This document shows, in pieces, positions 1-7,388 of a stretch of 64,000 nt of DNA. The translations under genes and the position numbers were made by a program. Each line of letters starts with the position of its first letter. Position 1 is the first letter of the stretch. The notes under the pieces were generated by a model. That model had not been told where the DNA came from. It saw only the letters and a program-made list of their open reading frames with translations, and searched no databases. The stretch covers positions 186,001 through 250,000 of the forward strand of contig JACJXT010000013.1 of NCBI GenBank assembly GCA_020636535.1, in the 5' to 3' direction. This stretch comes from Chitinophagales bacterium. GTDB taxonomy: Bacteria; Bacteroidota; Bacteroidia; Chitinophagales; JADIYW01.

Positions 1-1365
1 AGAATATTCTACTGCATTAATGAGTACTTCTAAAAATAAAATAGATCTATTATAATAATTTTGATTAATATATCTTTTACCATATACTTTTAACGATTCT
101 ATTTTGTCTACTATTTTATGTAACTTTTGTTGTCCAATTAAAAATAAAATTTCTATTACTTTAGAAGTAAAATTAAAACCAGCTTTATCTTTACTATAAA
201 AAGGTATTTGGTTTAAAAATCGGACTAAAGAAAATTTAAAATCACCTTGTTGTTCATGTTGCTTGATAAAATTATAATAGGCATTAAAGATGTACCACTT
301 TTCTTTTAAATGAGAATACACTGTATCTATTGATTTATTATTGAGTACTTCTGCTATAACTTTTTCTGTTTTGTCTAACGCTTTTGCATTTAAATACAAC
401 TTAAATTCAAACTCTTTAATTAAAAACCAATTGTAATGACCTTTATTATTAAATTTTGCTTCTTTAGAGGCAACGAAAAACTTAATTCCATTTTTGTAAT
501 CTCTATTATGCAAAAATACTTTAAGTCGATTTAAAAGTAATAAAATTCTTCTAGGTATACTATTTATATATTTATCGTTATTAAGCAATACCTCTAGTTG
601 ATTACAATAATCATCTAAATGGTGCATATCTCCAATAGCGTCAAAATATATTAAATTTGAGTATATGTAAAAATATTGTACTTCTGCATCTTTTAATTCA
701 TCTGATTTCTTTTTTAATTTAATTAAATTTTCATATACACTACTTAATTTACTTTCACTTATTTCAGCATCAGATGAAAATACATTTACAATTTCGTAGT
801 ATAATAATTTTGCTTCCATATCTAAATTAGAGAAAGAAGCATTTTTATAATACAGCTTTTTATTTTTTTCAAATTGTTTTTTATTGCCACTTATACTATA
901 ATAATTAGATAAATAAAAATAATATTGTTTTAAAATATCATAAAAATTAAATTTTCTTGCTAGTGCTAAATTGTCTTCTATAATTTCTGCCACTGTTTTA
1001 CTTAATCCTTTTAACCTTACCAATACATCAACAGAGTGTAAAATAGTTAAGCAATCAAAATATGCTTTGGTTTTTATGTTATTAACAAATACTTCATCAG
1101 AATCAATTAAAAGTAGCGTTTTAATCATTTTCTTCTTAAATCTAGATTTAAGCTGCCTGTAATTGTTTTTCTGATTTTCTAAATTTTCATCACCATATAT
1201 ATAGGTTAATGCTGCTTTATCATCTTCAAAAAGATTTTGTTCTATACCTTCATAAAGTTTATAGTATAAACTATCTGTGCTTTGCAAAAAAGTCTTATCA
1301 AACACATCAATGCGTGTTAATTTCCTTCTATTTGCCACTTGTACTAATTCTTTTAGCACTTCCAT
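1..1365 (-). CDS. Helical TPR-like protein, 3' end beyond window
   Basis: An uninterrupted minus-strand reading frame of 455 codons starts at the ATG at 1365 and is still open at base 1, so the C-terminus is missing. The protein begins MEVLKELVQVANRRKL, has no signal peptide or membrane segment, and is rich in Lys, Leu, Tyr, Phe and Asn with many amphipathic helical stretches, which looks like an alpha-solenoid (TPR-like) fold; I see no clear helix-turn-helix or catalytic motif. I do not recognise the family. It is transcribed divergently from the secreted repeat protein at 1705, across a 339-bp region carrying four TGTCACAAA motifs. A cytoplasmic sensor or regulator is one possibility, but this is inferred only from fold type and neighbourhood. 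Confidence 0.85.
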   Translation of the reverse strand, partial: MEVLKELVQVANRRKLTRIDVFDKTFLQSTDSLYYKLYEGIEQNLFEDDKAALTYIYGDENLENQKNNYRQLKSRFKKKMIKTLLLIDSDEVFVNNIKTKAYFDCLTILHSVDVLVRLKGLSKTVAEIIEDNLALARKFNFYDILKQYYFYLSNYYSISGNKKQFEKNKKLYYKNASFSNLDMEAKLLYYEIVNVFSSDAEISESKLSSVYENLIKLKKKSDELKDAEVQYFYIYSNLIYFDAIGDMHHLDDYCNQLEVLLNNDKYINSIPRRILLLLNRLKVFLHNRDYKNGIKFFVASKEAKFNNKGHYNWFLIKEFEFKLYLNAKALDKTEKVIAEVLNNKSIDTVYSHLKEKWYIFNAYYNFIKQHEQQGDFKFSLVRFLNQIPFYSKDKAGFNFTSKVIEILFLIGQQKLHKIVDKIESLKVYGKRYINQNYYNRSILFLEVLINAVEYS

Positions 1366-1637
1366 ATGTCACAAATTTAGTATAAAAAAACAAATATACA
1401 CCTAATAATCAGATAGTTAAAAAATAAACACTTATTTTTTTGATGTCACAAAATGGCATTTACTTTTTTTTATATTATCAAAATATTTATCATCTTTGCC
1501 TTAGAATATTTTTTTAAGTGGCTAATTTGTCACAAAATAGTAAATCAAAATAGTAAATTGATTATGTAATTCACAGATAATCAGTTGATTATATATATAT
1601 TTATCCAAATGTGTCTCAATCTATAATGTCACAAAAC
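1366..1637. promoter_or_regulatory. Cluster of four TGTCACAAA motifs in the divergent intergenic region
   Basis: TGTCACAAA occurs in the same orientation at about 1367, 1443, 1529 and 1628, each preceded by A or T and three of four followed by another A. The 339-bp interval holds no other gene. The last copy sits immediately upstream of the predicted -33 element of the repeat-protein gene, and the first lies between the -7 box and start codon of the divergent gene. Repetition and placement suggest binding sites for a dedicated regulator; the regulator is unknown. Confidence 0.5.
1391..1398 (-). promoter_or_regulatory. Putative -7 box (TATATTTG) for the helical protein
   Basis: On the minus strand TATATTTG matches the Bacteroidota -7 consensus TAnnTTTG and lies 25 nt before the ATG at 1365. 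No convincing -33 TTTG is visible at the usual distance. Confidence 0.45.
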
Positions 1638-1649
1638 GGTGAAAACTGT

Positions 1650-1681
1650 TTTGGTGTACCGATTTCATTGCAATAGTTTTA
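1650..1681 (+). promoter_or_regulatory. Promoter of the repeat-protein gene (TTTG-N20-TAGTTTTA)
   Basis: TTTG at 1650-1653 and TAGTTTTA at 1674-1681 are separated by 20 bp, fitting the Bacteroidota -33/-7 pattern apart from the last base of the -7 box. Transcription would begin about 20 nt before the ATG at 1705. Confidence 0.5.
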
Positions 1682-1704
1682 CAAAAAATTAAAACAGACA
1701 CATC

Positions 1705-2421
1705 ATGAAAACATTAATCAAAACCTCAATTCTTACAGTATTATTAACTGCATCTTTTGCTTTAAATAGTGCATTCGCTGAAAATAACATCATAGTAGAC
1801 GACTATGGCATGACAGCTAAAAACAATATCATAGTAGATGATTATGGAATTATAGTAGACGACTATGGTATGACAGCTAAAAACAATATCATAGTAGATG
1901 ATTATGGAATTATAGTAGATGACTATGGTATGACAGCTAAAAACAATATCATAGTAGATGATTATGGAATTATAGTAGATGACTATGGTATGACAGCTAA
2001 AAACAATATCATAGTAGATGATTATGGAATTATAGTAGATGACTATGGTATGACAGCTAAAAACAATATCATAGTAGATGATTATGGAATTATAGTAGAC
2101 GACTATGGCATGACAGCTAAAAACAATATCATAGTAGATGATTATGGAATTATAGTAGACGACTATGGCATGACAGCTAAAAACAATATCATAGTAGATG
2201 ATTATGGAATTATAGTAGACGACTATGGCATGACAGCTAAAAACAATATCATAGTAGATGATTATGGAATTATAGTAGACGACTATGGCATGACAGCTAA
2301 AAACAATATCATAGTAGATGATTATGGAATTATAGTAGATGACTATGGCATGACAGCTAAAAACAATATCATAGTAGATGATTATGGAATTATAGTAGAT
2401 GACTATGGTACTAAAGCGTAA
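1705..2421 (+). CDS. Secreted tandem-repeat protein with IIVDDYG units
   Basis: The 238-residue product has a classical signal peptide (Lys-containing start, hydrophobic core, probable cleavage after NSAFA near residue 25) and then nothing but repeats: one short unit, nine exact copies of NNIIVDDYGIIVDDYGMTAK, and a last copy ending GTKA. The motif IIVDDYG occurs 21 times. There is no folded domain, no T9SS sorting domain and no lipobox. The mature chain is strongly acidic (four Asp and one Lys per unit), with a beta-prone IIV core, an invariant Tyr-Gly, and one Lys per unit that could be a protease site. I do not recognise it. Options: a functional amyloid or adhesive fibre, a metal-binding repeat protein, or a multicopy precursor of a secreted peptide. 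It has its own promoter and terminator. Confidence 0.85.
   Translation: MKTLIKTSILTVLLTASFALNSAFAENNIIVDDYGMTAKNNIIVDDYGIIVDDYGMTAKNNIIVDDYGIIVDDYGMTAKNNIIVDDYGIIVDDYGMTAKNNIIVDDYGIIVDDYGMTAKNNIIVDDYGIIVDDYGMTAKNNIIVDDYGIIVDDYGMTAKNNIIVDDYGIIVDDYGMTAKNNIIVDDYGIIVDDYGMTAKNNIIVDDYGIIVDDYGMTAKNNIIVDDYGIIVDDYGTKA
1801..2400 (+). repeat. Ten perfect-length 60-bp tandem repeats
   Basis: Ten consecutive 60-bp units differ at only two positions, a Gly third base (GGC/GGT) and an Asp third base (GAC/GAT), both synonymous. Units 2-5 share GGT and units 6-10 share GGC, so the array seems to have grown by copying blocks of units. Copy number is likely to vary between strains. Confidence 0.95.
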
Positions 2422-2426
2422 ATAAA

Positions 2427-2455
2427 AAATAGACATCTAAAAAAGATGTCTATTT
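2427..2455. terminator. Hairpin terminator after the repeat gene
   Basis: A perfect 12-bp stem (2427-2438 with 2444-2455, loop AAAAA) begins six bases after the stop codon of the repeat gene and ends in TTT. The A-rich left flank lets it work in either direction. Confidence 0.75.
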
Positions 2456-2472
2456 AAAAGGAGTTCTTATGT

Positions 2473-2656
2473 TTCCAGTTTAATTTGAGCTTTTAAGTTC
2501 CTATACTGGAAGAGTGTAATGTAAAGGTACACTAACAAACAAGAATAGCATAAACAGTTTACATGTTTTTGTGACATGTAAAATCAAACTTTAAAAATTT
2601 TAAATTATTGAAAATCAGTAATTTAATTTAAAATATCGTCAAAAAATGTGACATAA
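2473..2656. promoter_or_regulatory. Intergenic region with inverted repeats and two TGTGACA sites
   Basis: The 362-bp stretch between the repeat gene and the acyl-CoA dehydrogenase has no gene that I can see. It contains TTCCAGT/ACTGGAA (2473-2479 with 2505-2511), a perfect 9-bp inverted repeat TTTACATGT/ACATGTAAA (2558-2566 with 2574-2582) whose right half overlaps TTTGTGACA at 2568-2576 (reverse complement of the upstream motif), and a further TGTGACA near 2648. With the terminator at 2686 it could also encode a small RNA, which cannot be decided here. Confidence 0.4.
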
Positions 2657-2685
2657 AATACCCTTTATTAGTTAGTAGTTTTTTT

Positions 2686-2713
2686 AAGCAACCTGCAATG
2701 GGTTGCTTTTTTT
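2686..2713 (+). terminator. Rho-independent terminator
   Basis: AAGCAACC (2686-2693) pairs with GGTTGCTT (2701-2708) around a 7-nt loop, followed by a T run to 2713. It lies 70 bp before the acyl-CoA dehydrogenase and about 260 bp after the previous hairpin terminator, so it may end a separate short transcript from 2456-2685. Confidence 0.65.
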
Positions 2714-2783
2714 ATGTCTTTTTTATCAATAACTGTTGATAAATCTTTTGTAAATTAGGCAAACAATAAAAAATTAAACACCT

Positions 2784-4289
2784 ATGAGTTATTACTTTAA
2801 TCAAGAACATGAGTCTTTCAGAAAAACTATTAGAGATTTTTTAGAAAAAGAAGCCATTCCTTATATTGATGAATGGGAAGCTAGTGGAAAAATAGATCGT
2901 GCTTTTTGGAAAAAATTTGGAGAAATGGGTTATTTCGGTCTATGCTATCCAGAAGAATTTGGCGGTAGCAATCTCGATTTCTTTTATAATGTAGTCATGC
3001 TCGAAGAAATTTCTAAAGTATTTTCTGGTGGTTTTACTATTACTGCTGCCGTTCAAGTATTTATGAGTACACCTTATGTGTTTCATCATGGTTCTACTTT
3101 TTTAAAAGAAAACTATTTAAAACCTGCAATTGCTGGAGAAAAAATTGCTTGTATTGGAATTACTGAACCTGGTGCTGGAAGCGATGCAGCAAATATTCAA
3201 ACAAAAGCTATAAAAAATGGTGACCACTATATTGTCAGTGGTGCTAAAACATTTATTACCAATGGTGTATATGGCGATTTTGTAATTTTAGTTTGCAAAA
3301 CAAATCCAGAAGCTGGTGCTGCTGGTGTTAGTTTACTCGTTGTAGATTTAAACAGCGAAGGCATTACAAAAAATAAACTTAAAAAGCTAGGTTGGCATGC
3401 TTCCGACACTGCAGAATTACATTTTGACGATGTAAAAGTGCCTACTAAAAATTTACTAGGTGAAGAAGGTAAAGGTTTTTATTATTTAATGGGTGGACTT
3501 CAGCTCGAAAGGTTGTCTGGTGCTATAATGGGTTATGCTTCTTGCGAGGCAGTAATTAATTATTCACTACAATATATGAGTGAAAGACAAGCTTTTGGTA
3601 GAAGTATCAATAAATTTCAAGTACTTAGACATAGAATTGCTCAGTTAGTAGCCGAAGTAGAATGCGTAAAAAATTATGTTTTGCATACTTGTAAACTTAA
3701 TGCAGATAATGAATATGCAGTAAAAGAAAGTTCTATCGCCAAATTACTATCTACCGAATTGGCTGATAAATGTATGTACCAATGTTTACAATTTTTTGGT
3801 GGCTATGGTTATATGGAAGAATATAAAGTGGCAAGAGCTTTTAGAGATAGCAGAATTGGTACTATTGGTGGTGGTACTTCTGAAATTATGCGAGAAATAC
3901 TAGCCAAAATGATTATTGATGATAAATCTTATGAAAAAGCAGTTTCTAATTCAACAGAAGAAAATACTAAAACAGCACTAAATTCTGTGGCTGATGTTTT
4001 TGCTAGTTTACCAAATCGATTTAAACAAGAAAAAGCTGCTGGTAAACAAATGAATTTTCATTTTAAATTTAGTAATGACAATTATACAGTTGCTATTAAT
4101 GATGGACAACTCAATATAGATAAAGGTTTAAATGGTGAGCCAAATTGTATTGTAGAAACAGATGACGACACTTATTTAGCAATAGAACAAGGTGCATTAA
4201 ATCCGCAAGAAGCATTTATGACAGGCAAAGTAAAAGTATCAGATATTATGCAAATGATGAGTTTTGGAAGTTTATTTAGAAAACATTAA
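2784..4289 (+). CDS. Acyl-CoA dehydrogenase fused to SCP2 domain
   Basis: This flavoprotein should oxidise an acyl-CoA to the 2-enoyl-CoA. Residues 1-380 form a complete acyl-CoA dehydrogenase: ITEPGAGSD near 126-134, KTFITNG near 155-161, and the C-terminal GGYGY and GGGTSEI motifs. The usual catalytic Glu before GTSEI (MCAD type) is Gly here; as in isovaleryl-CoA dehydrogenase, the Glu of LQLERL (E242) is the likely base. Residues about 395-501 resemble a sterol-carrier-protein-2 lipid-binding domain, including a final segment with the MTGKVKVSDIMQM pattern, making the protein about 120 residues longer than ordinary dehydrogenases. The fusion suggests substrate delivery of bulky or long acyl-CoA; the substrate itself is unknown. 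It stands alone, with terminators on both sides. Confidence 0.93.
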   Translation: MSYYFNQEHESFRKTIRDFLEKEAIPYIDEWEASGKIDRAFWKKFGEMGYFGLCYPEEFGGSNLDFFYNVVMLEEISKVFSGGFTITAAVQVFMSTPYVFHHGSTFLKENYLKPAIAGEKIACIGITEPGAGSDAANIQTKAIKNGDHYIVSGAKTFITNGVYGDFVILVCKTNPEAGAAGVSLLVVDLNSEGITKNKLKKLGWHASDTAELHFDDVKVPTKNLLGEEGKGFYYLMGGLQLERLSGAIMGYASCEAVINYSLQYMSERQAFGRSINKFQVLRHRIAQLVAEVECVKNYVLHTCKLNADNEYAVKESSIAKLLSTELADKCMYQCLQFFGGYGYMEEYKVARAFRDSRIGTIGGGTSEIMREILAKMIIDDKSYEKAVSNSTEENTKTALNSVADVFASLPNRFKQEKAAGKQMNFHFKFSNDNYTVAINDGQLNIDKGLNGEPNCIVETDDDTYLAIEQGALNPQEAFMTGKVKVSDIMQMMSFGSLFRKH

Positions 4290-4356
4290 AATTTTTCTTA
4301 ATATTTTGATATATGTTAAAATTTAAATCTTAATACTGACTTAAGATATTTTTTAT

Positions 4357-4364
4357 TAATTTTG
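4357..4364 (+). promoter_or_regulatory. Putative -7 box (TAATTTTG) before the PDZ gene
   Basis: TAATTTTG matches TAnnTTTG exactly. Transcription would begin near 4368-4370, directly before the hairpin at 4375, so the PDZ-gene mRNA would carry that hairpin at its 5' end. No clear -33 element is seen. Confidence 0.45.
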
Positions 4365-4374
4365 TAAGGAACAT

Positions 4375-4416
4375 AAACCCATTGTTTACTATAAAAAGTA
4401 AGCCATGGGTTTTTTT
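4375..4416 (+). terminator. Terminator-like hairpin between dehydrogenase and PDZ gene
   Basis: AAACCCAT (4375-4382) pairs with ATGGGTTT (4405-4412), with an inner TTACT/AGTAA stem and a T run to 4416. It can terminate the acyl-CoA dehydrogenase transcript. An in-frame ATG at 4405 lies in the right arm, arguing that the PDZ gene starts at 4438 instead. Confidence 0.65.
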
Positions 4417-4437
4417 ATATCTAAACTCTTTGTAATT

Positions 4438-5268
4438 ATGAAGTCTTATATTTTTCCTTTATTGATTTTGCTTTTTGGTTCAACAGCTTTTAGTGCCTCT
4501 CCAAATCTTTCTGAAGGTGGAATTGGTGGCTTGGCTATCTTTGATACTATTAAAGACCGACCAATTATTAGAGCTTTAGAGTATAACAATTACATTAATG
4601 CAGATAAATTAAGACCTGGTGATTTAATTTTAGAAATTGATAAAATTCCTGTTCATCAAAAAAGTTATAGTGAAGTTTTAAAACTAGTACTTGGTAAAGT
4701 AGGAACACCTATGAGTTTAAAAGTATTAAGATATAATGGTATAGAACACTACTACGAAATTAATAGAATAAGAGTAACACAAAGTATGAATCCAACTTGG
4801 TGGCAAATACCAGATTACAAATACATTAGTTTTGAGCAAGGTATAGAAGTTGCCTTAGACCAAATTCCTAAACAATGTGCTAATGTACTAGATACAGCAA
4901 AATATTATGGTTCAGAAAATATTTATTTCTCTAAATTTTTAGTAAAAGAAGCTTACGAAGCATTATACATTAAAGATGCTAATGATAAATATTATTGGCA
5001 ATGTAATTTCTTACAAACAGAAGATAAAAACTTAGCAGAAGGTATGTACAAAACACTTGCTTACAAACTAAGTACTTTTTCAATTCCACAAACTAAAATC
5101 AATAAAGTTTATAATAACTCAGATAGTAAGAACGAAATTTTAATTACTACAAAAGAAACTTTTAATCCAAAATACTACAATGCAAAAGTTATGGCTATTA
5201 TGGAAAAAGTCTATAATCAAGCAGAACAAAAAGATTTATGGGTAGTTAGGTTAGAGGTTAGAAACTAA
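4438..5268 (+). CDS. Exported PDZ-domain protein
   Basis: I place the start at the ATG at 4438, which gives a standard signal peptide (MKSYIFPLLILLFGSTAFSA) and avoids the hairpin overlapping the upstream ATG at 4405. Residues about 25-110 form a PDZ domain with the LRPGDLILEIDKIPV loop; the remaining 165 residues match nothing I recognise and carry no protease catalytic motif. Function is unknown: PDZ domains bind peptide C-termini, so a periplasmic scaffold or chaperone role is plausible. Its last 18 bases overlap the convergent crcB gene. Confidence 0.8.
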   Translation: MKSYIFPLLILLFGSTAFSASPNLSEGGIGGLAIFDTIKDRPIIRALEYNNYINADKLRPGDLILEIDKIPVHQKSYSEVLKLVLGKVGTPMSLKVLRYNGIEHYYEINRIRVTQSMNPTWWQIPDYKYISFEQGIEVALDQIPKQCANVLDTAKYYGSENIYFSKFLVKEAYEALYIKDANDKYYWQCNFLQTEDKNLAEGMYKTLAYKLSTFSIPQTKINKVYNNSDSKNEILITTKETFNPKYYNAKVMAIMEKVYNQAEQKDLWVVRLEVRN

Positions 5269-5637
5269 AATTCTATTCATCAACCAATAGCCAATATAAG
5301 CCAACAAAATTCCTAAAAACAAAGAACTACTTATATATAGTAGCGAAGTTTTAATCGCTTTGCGTTCTATCAGTAAAAAATTTTCTAATGCAAAAGAAGA
5401 AAATGTAGTAAAACCACCTAAAAATCCTACTACTAAAAGATACTTTAATTTATCTTCTAACATATTATTAAACTGCAAATAACAAATTACAAATCCAATA
5501 ATAAAACTGCCTATTAAATTTACACCTAAAGTACCAATAGGAAAATCTTTAAACTCTAACTCATTCAACCAATTAGCAGTTAAATATCTACAAACGCTGC
5601 CTAATCCACCACCAATAAAAACATACAGCCAATTCAT
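5251..5637 (-). CDS. crcB: Fluoride ion channel CrcB/Fluc
   Basis: A 128-residue inner-membrane protein with four predicted helices that exports fluoride as a dual-topology dimer. The family signature GFLGGFTTFSSF is present near residues 72-83, together with the N-terminal GGGLGSVCRY motif, and the length is normal. The gene is alone on this strand; its 3' end overlaps the PDZ gene by 18 bp. I searched the roughly 100-bp leader for a fluoride riboswitch and see none of its conserved segments. Confidence 0.95.
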   Translation of the reverse strand: MNWLYVFIGGGLGSVCRYLTANWLNELEFKDFPIGTLGVNLIGSFIIGFVICYLQFNNMLEDKLKYLLVVGFLGGFTTFSSFALENFLLIERKAIKTSLLYISSSLFLGILLAYIGYWLMNRILVSNL

Positions 5638-5744
5638 AGCACTAATATAGTGGCTATTAAAACAATTTCACAATTAAAATTACTTCAAATTGCTTTAAAT
5701 CTTTAATTTCGGAACGAAAATTGATATACTATATCTAGTTACCT

Positions 5745-7175
5745 ATGAAGAAAATATTTACCATTTTATTAGTAATTGCATTTTTAAGTAATGTAGCATT
5801 TGCAGCACAAAGTAAAGGCATTAAAATAACTGTAAAAGGTTTAGAAAACAAGCAAGCTATTTTGGCTTACTACTACGAAAACAGCAAGTTTATAGCAGAT
5901 ACATTGGTGTTTGATAAAAATGCTACACTTACAATTGAGTCGCCAGAAAAATATGCAGATGGTGTTTATTTATTGGCTTTTCCTGATTTAAAATATACTT
6001 ATTTTGATTTTATCATTAAAGAACATCAATTTACACTAGCTACCGATACAGCCGATTTGGTAAATCATATGAAAGTAAAAGGCAGCAAAGAAAATGAAGT
6101 CATGTATAAAGATTTATATTTTATGTTGCCCGTTGGAAAAGAAAATGCATCACTCAATCAATCATTAAAAGATTTAAATCCAAAAACACAGGAGTATAAA
6201 GTACAAAAAGAAAAGTTAGATAGTAATAATATACATATATCTAATTCTAGAAGTAATTTAGCTAAGCAATATCCAAATACATTGTACGGAAGTTTACTAA
6301 GCATTATGAACTCGCCTAATGTTCCAAAAGAACAACTAGATAAAGATAGAAACTGGATAGACACTACTGCTACACTTACCTATATTAAGCAACATTATTT
6401 TGATATTATCAACTTTAAAGATTCTGCTTATGTACGAACACCAATTTTTAAATCGTACTTAACTAAGTATTTTGATATGTATGCTAATCCAAATCCAGAT
6501 TCTTTAATTGTAGAAATTGATAAACTAATTGAAAAAACTAAATCTAATGATTTATTATATCAATATTCATTAAATACTATTTTTGATAAATATGCTAAGA
6601 GCGACATCATGGGTTATGATAAAATTTATATTTATTTATCTGATAATTATTATTTAAATGGAAAAGCTTGGTGGTCAGAAAAAGAAAGTTTAGATAAACT
6701 AAAAAAATATATAGATGAAATAAGACCTACAATTATTGGAAACACAGCACCAAATTTTATTTTTAGAGACAGTAGCTATAATACTTATAACTTTTATAGC
6801 TTGATGAATCAACATGCATATACACTTTTAATATTTTGGGATTCTGACTGTGGACATTGTAAACAAGAAATTCCAGAAATAAAAGCAGCTTACGATTCTA
6901 TAAAAACACTTGGCGTACAAGTAGTGTCTATTGCAATAGATACCGATGAAAAAAACTTCAAAGCTTTTGCAGCTAAAAACTGTCATACTGAATGGATTAC
7001 AGGTTGGGATCCATATGTACAAAGTGCTTTTAGAAAAGAGTACAATACCAGTTCTACACCAAAACTTTATTTAATTAACAACAGTACAAAACAAATAAAA
7101 GCTAAAAATTTAAAAGTAGCCGACTTATACGGTTACATTAGCTATTTAATAAAAATGGAAGCAAATAAAAATTAA
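5745..7175 (+). CDS. TlpA-like thiol-disulfide oxidoreductase
   Basis: A 476-residue exported protein with a signal peptide (cleavage near NVAFA) and an N-terminal beta-rich domain of the kind found in Bacteroidota TlpA-like proteins (DUF4369-like; assigned by general resemblance). Residues about 335-470 are a thioredoxin fold with FWDSDCGHCKQEIP; the active-site pair is C369-G-H-C372, and a cis-Pro (STPK) follows. It should reduce or isomerise disulfides in periplasmic proteins; partners are unknown. The gene is monocistronic between crcB (divergent) and the methyltransferase. Confidence 0.9.
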   Translation: MKKIFTILLVIAFLSNVAFAAQSKGIKITVKGLENKQAILAYYYENSKFIADTLVFDKNATLTIESPEKYADGVYLLAFPDLKYTYFDFIIKEHQFTLATDTADLVNHMKVKGSKENEVMYKDLYFMLPVGKENASLNQSLKDLNPKTQEYKVQKEKLDSNNIHISNSRSNLAKQYPNTLYGSLLSIMNSPNVPKEQLDKDRNWIDTTATLTYIKQHYFDIINFKDSAYVRTPIFKSYLTKYFDMYANPNPDSLIVEIDKLIEKTKSNDLLYQYSLNTIFDKYAKSDIMGYDKIYIYLSDNYYLNGKAWWSEKESLDKLKKYIDEIRPTIIGNTAPNFIFRDSSYNTYNFYSLMNQHAYTLLIFWDSDCGHCKQEIPEIKAAYDSIKTLGVQVVSIAIDTDEKNFKAFAAKNCHTEWITGWDPYVQSAFRKEYNTSSTPKLYLINNSTKQIKAKNLKVADLYGYISYLIKMEANKN

Positions 7176-7243
7176 TAAAATAGTTAATTCTATAATATCA
7201 TTAAAGACTATTCAGTTTCATCAAAAAAATTAGTGCATTATTT

Positions 7244-7268
7244 TCTGCGATTATCTGCGTTGTCTGCG
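7244..7268. repeat. TCTGCG triplet, likely dispersed intergenic element
   Basis: TCTGCG occurs three times at 9-10 nt spacing (7244, 7254, 7263) in the 213-bp gap before the methyltransferase gene. From general knowledge, similar ATCTGCG strings recur between genes in Bacteroidota genomes; no second copy lies in this window. Confidence 0.35.
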
Positions 7269-7388
7269 GGAAATACTATGCCTTATTCTAATTTCTGTCT
7301 GAAAGCATTATACCATGTCAAGAGTTTTCACTTGATTTCACTTTAAACAAAATATTTTTTACACTGTGGTTTTCGCAATAAATTTCTA

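Noticed and set aside
1620..1645. Canonical CRP site at the TGTCACAAA motif
   Set aside because: CRP sites read TGTGA-N6-TCACA; here TCAC and GTGA are in the opposite order in one copy (1629-1642) and absent from the others.
1801..2400. CRISPR array
   Set aside because: The 60-bp units are contiguous and identical, with no unique spacers, and form a continuous coding frame behind a signal peptide.
1762..2436. A 224-codon open frame antisense to the repeat gene
   Set aside because: It is open only because the 60-bp unit, a multiple of three, has no stop in that frame; it lacks a signal peptide and its sequence is just the reverse of the repeats.
5638..5744. Fluoride riboswitch ahead of crcB
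   Set aside because: The leader is AT-rich and lacks the conserved GATGG, TCTCGCC-like and CTGATG segments.
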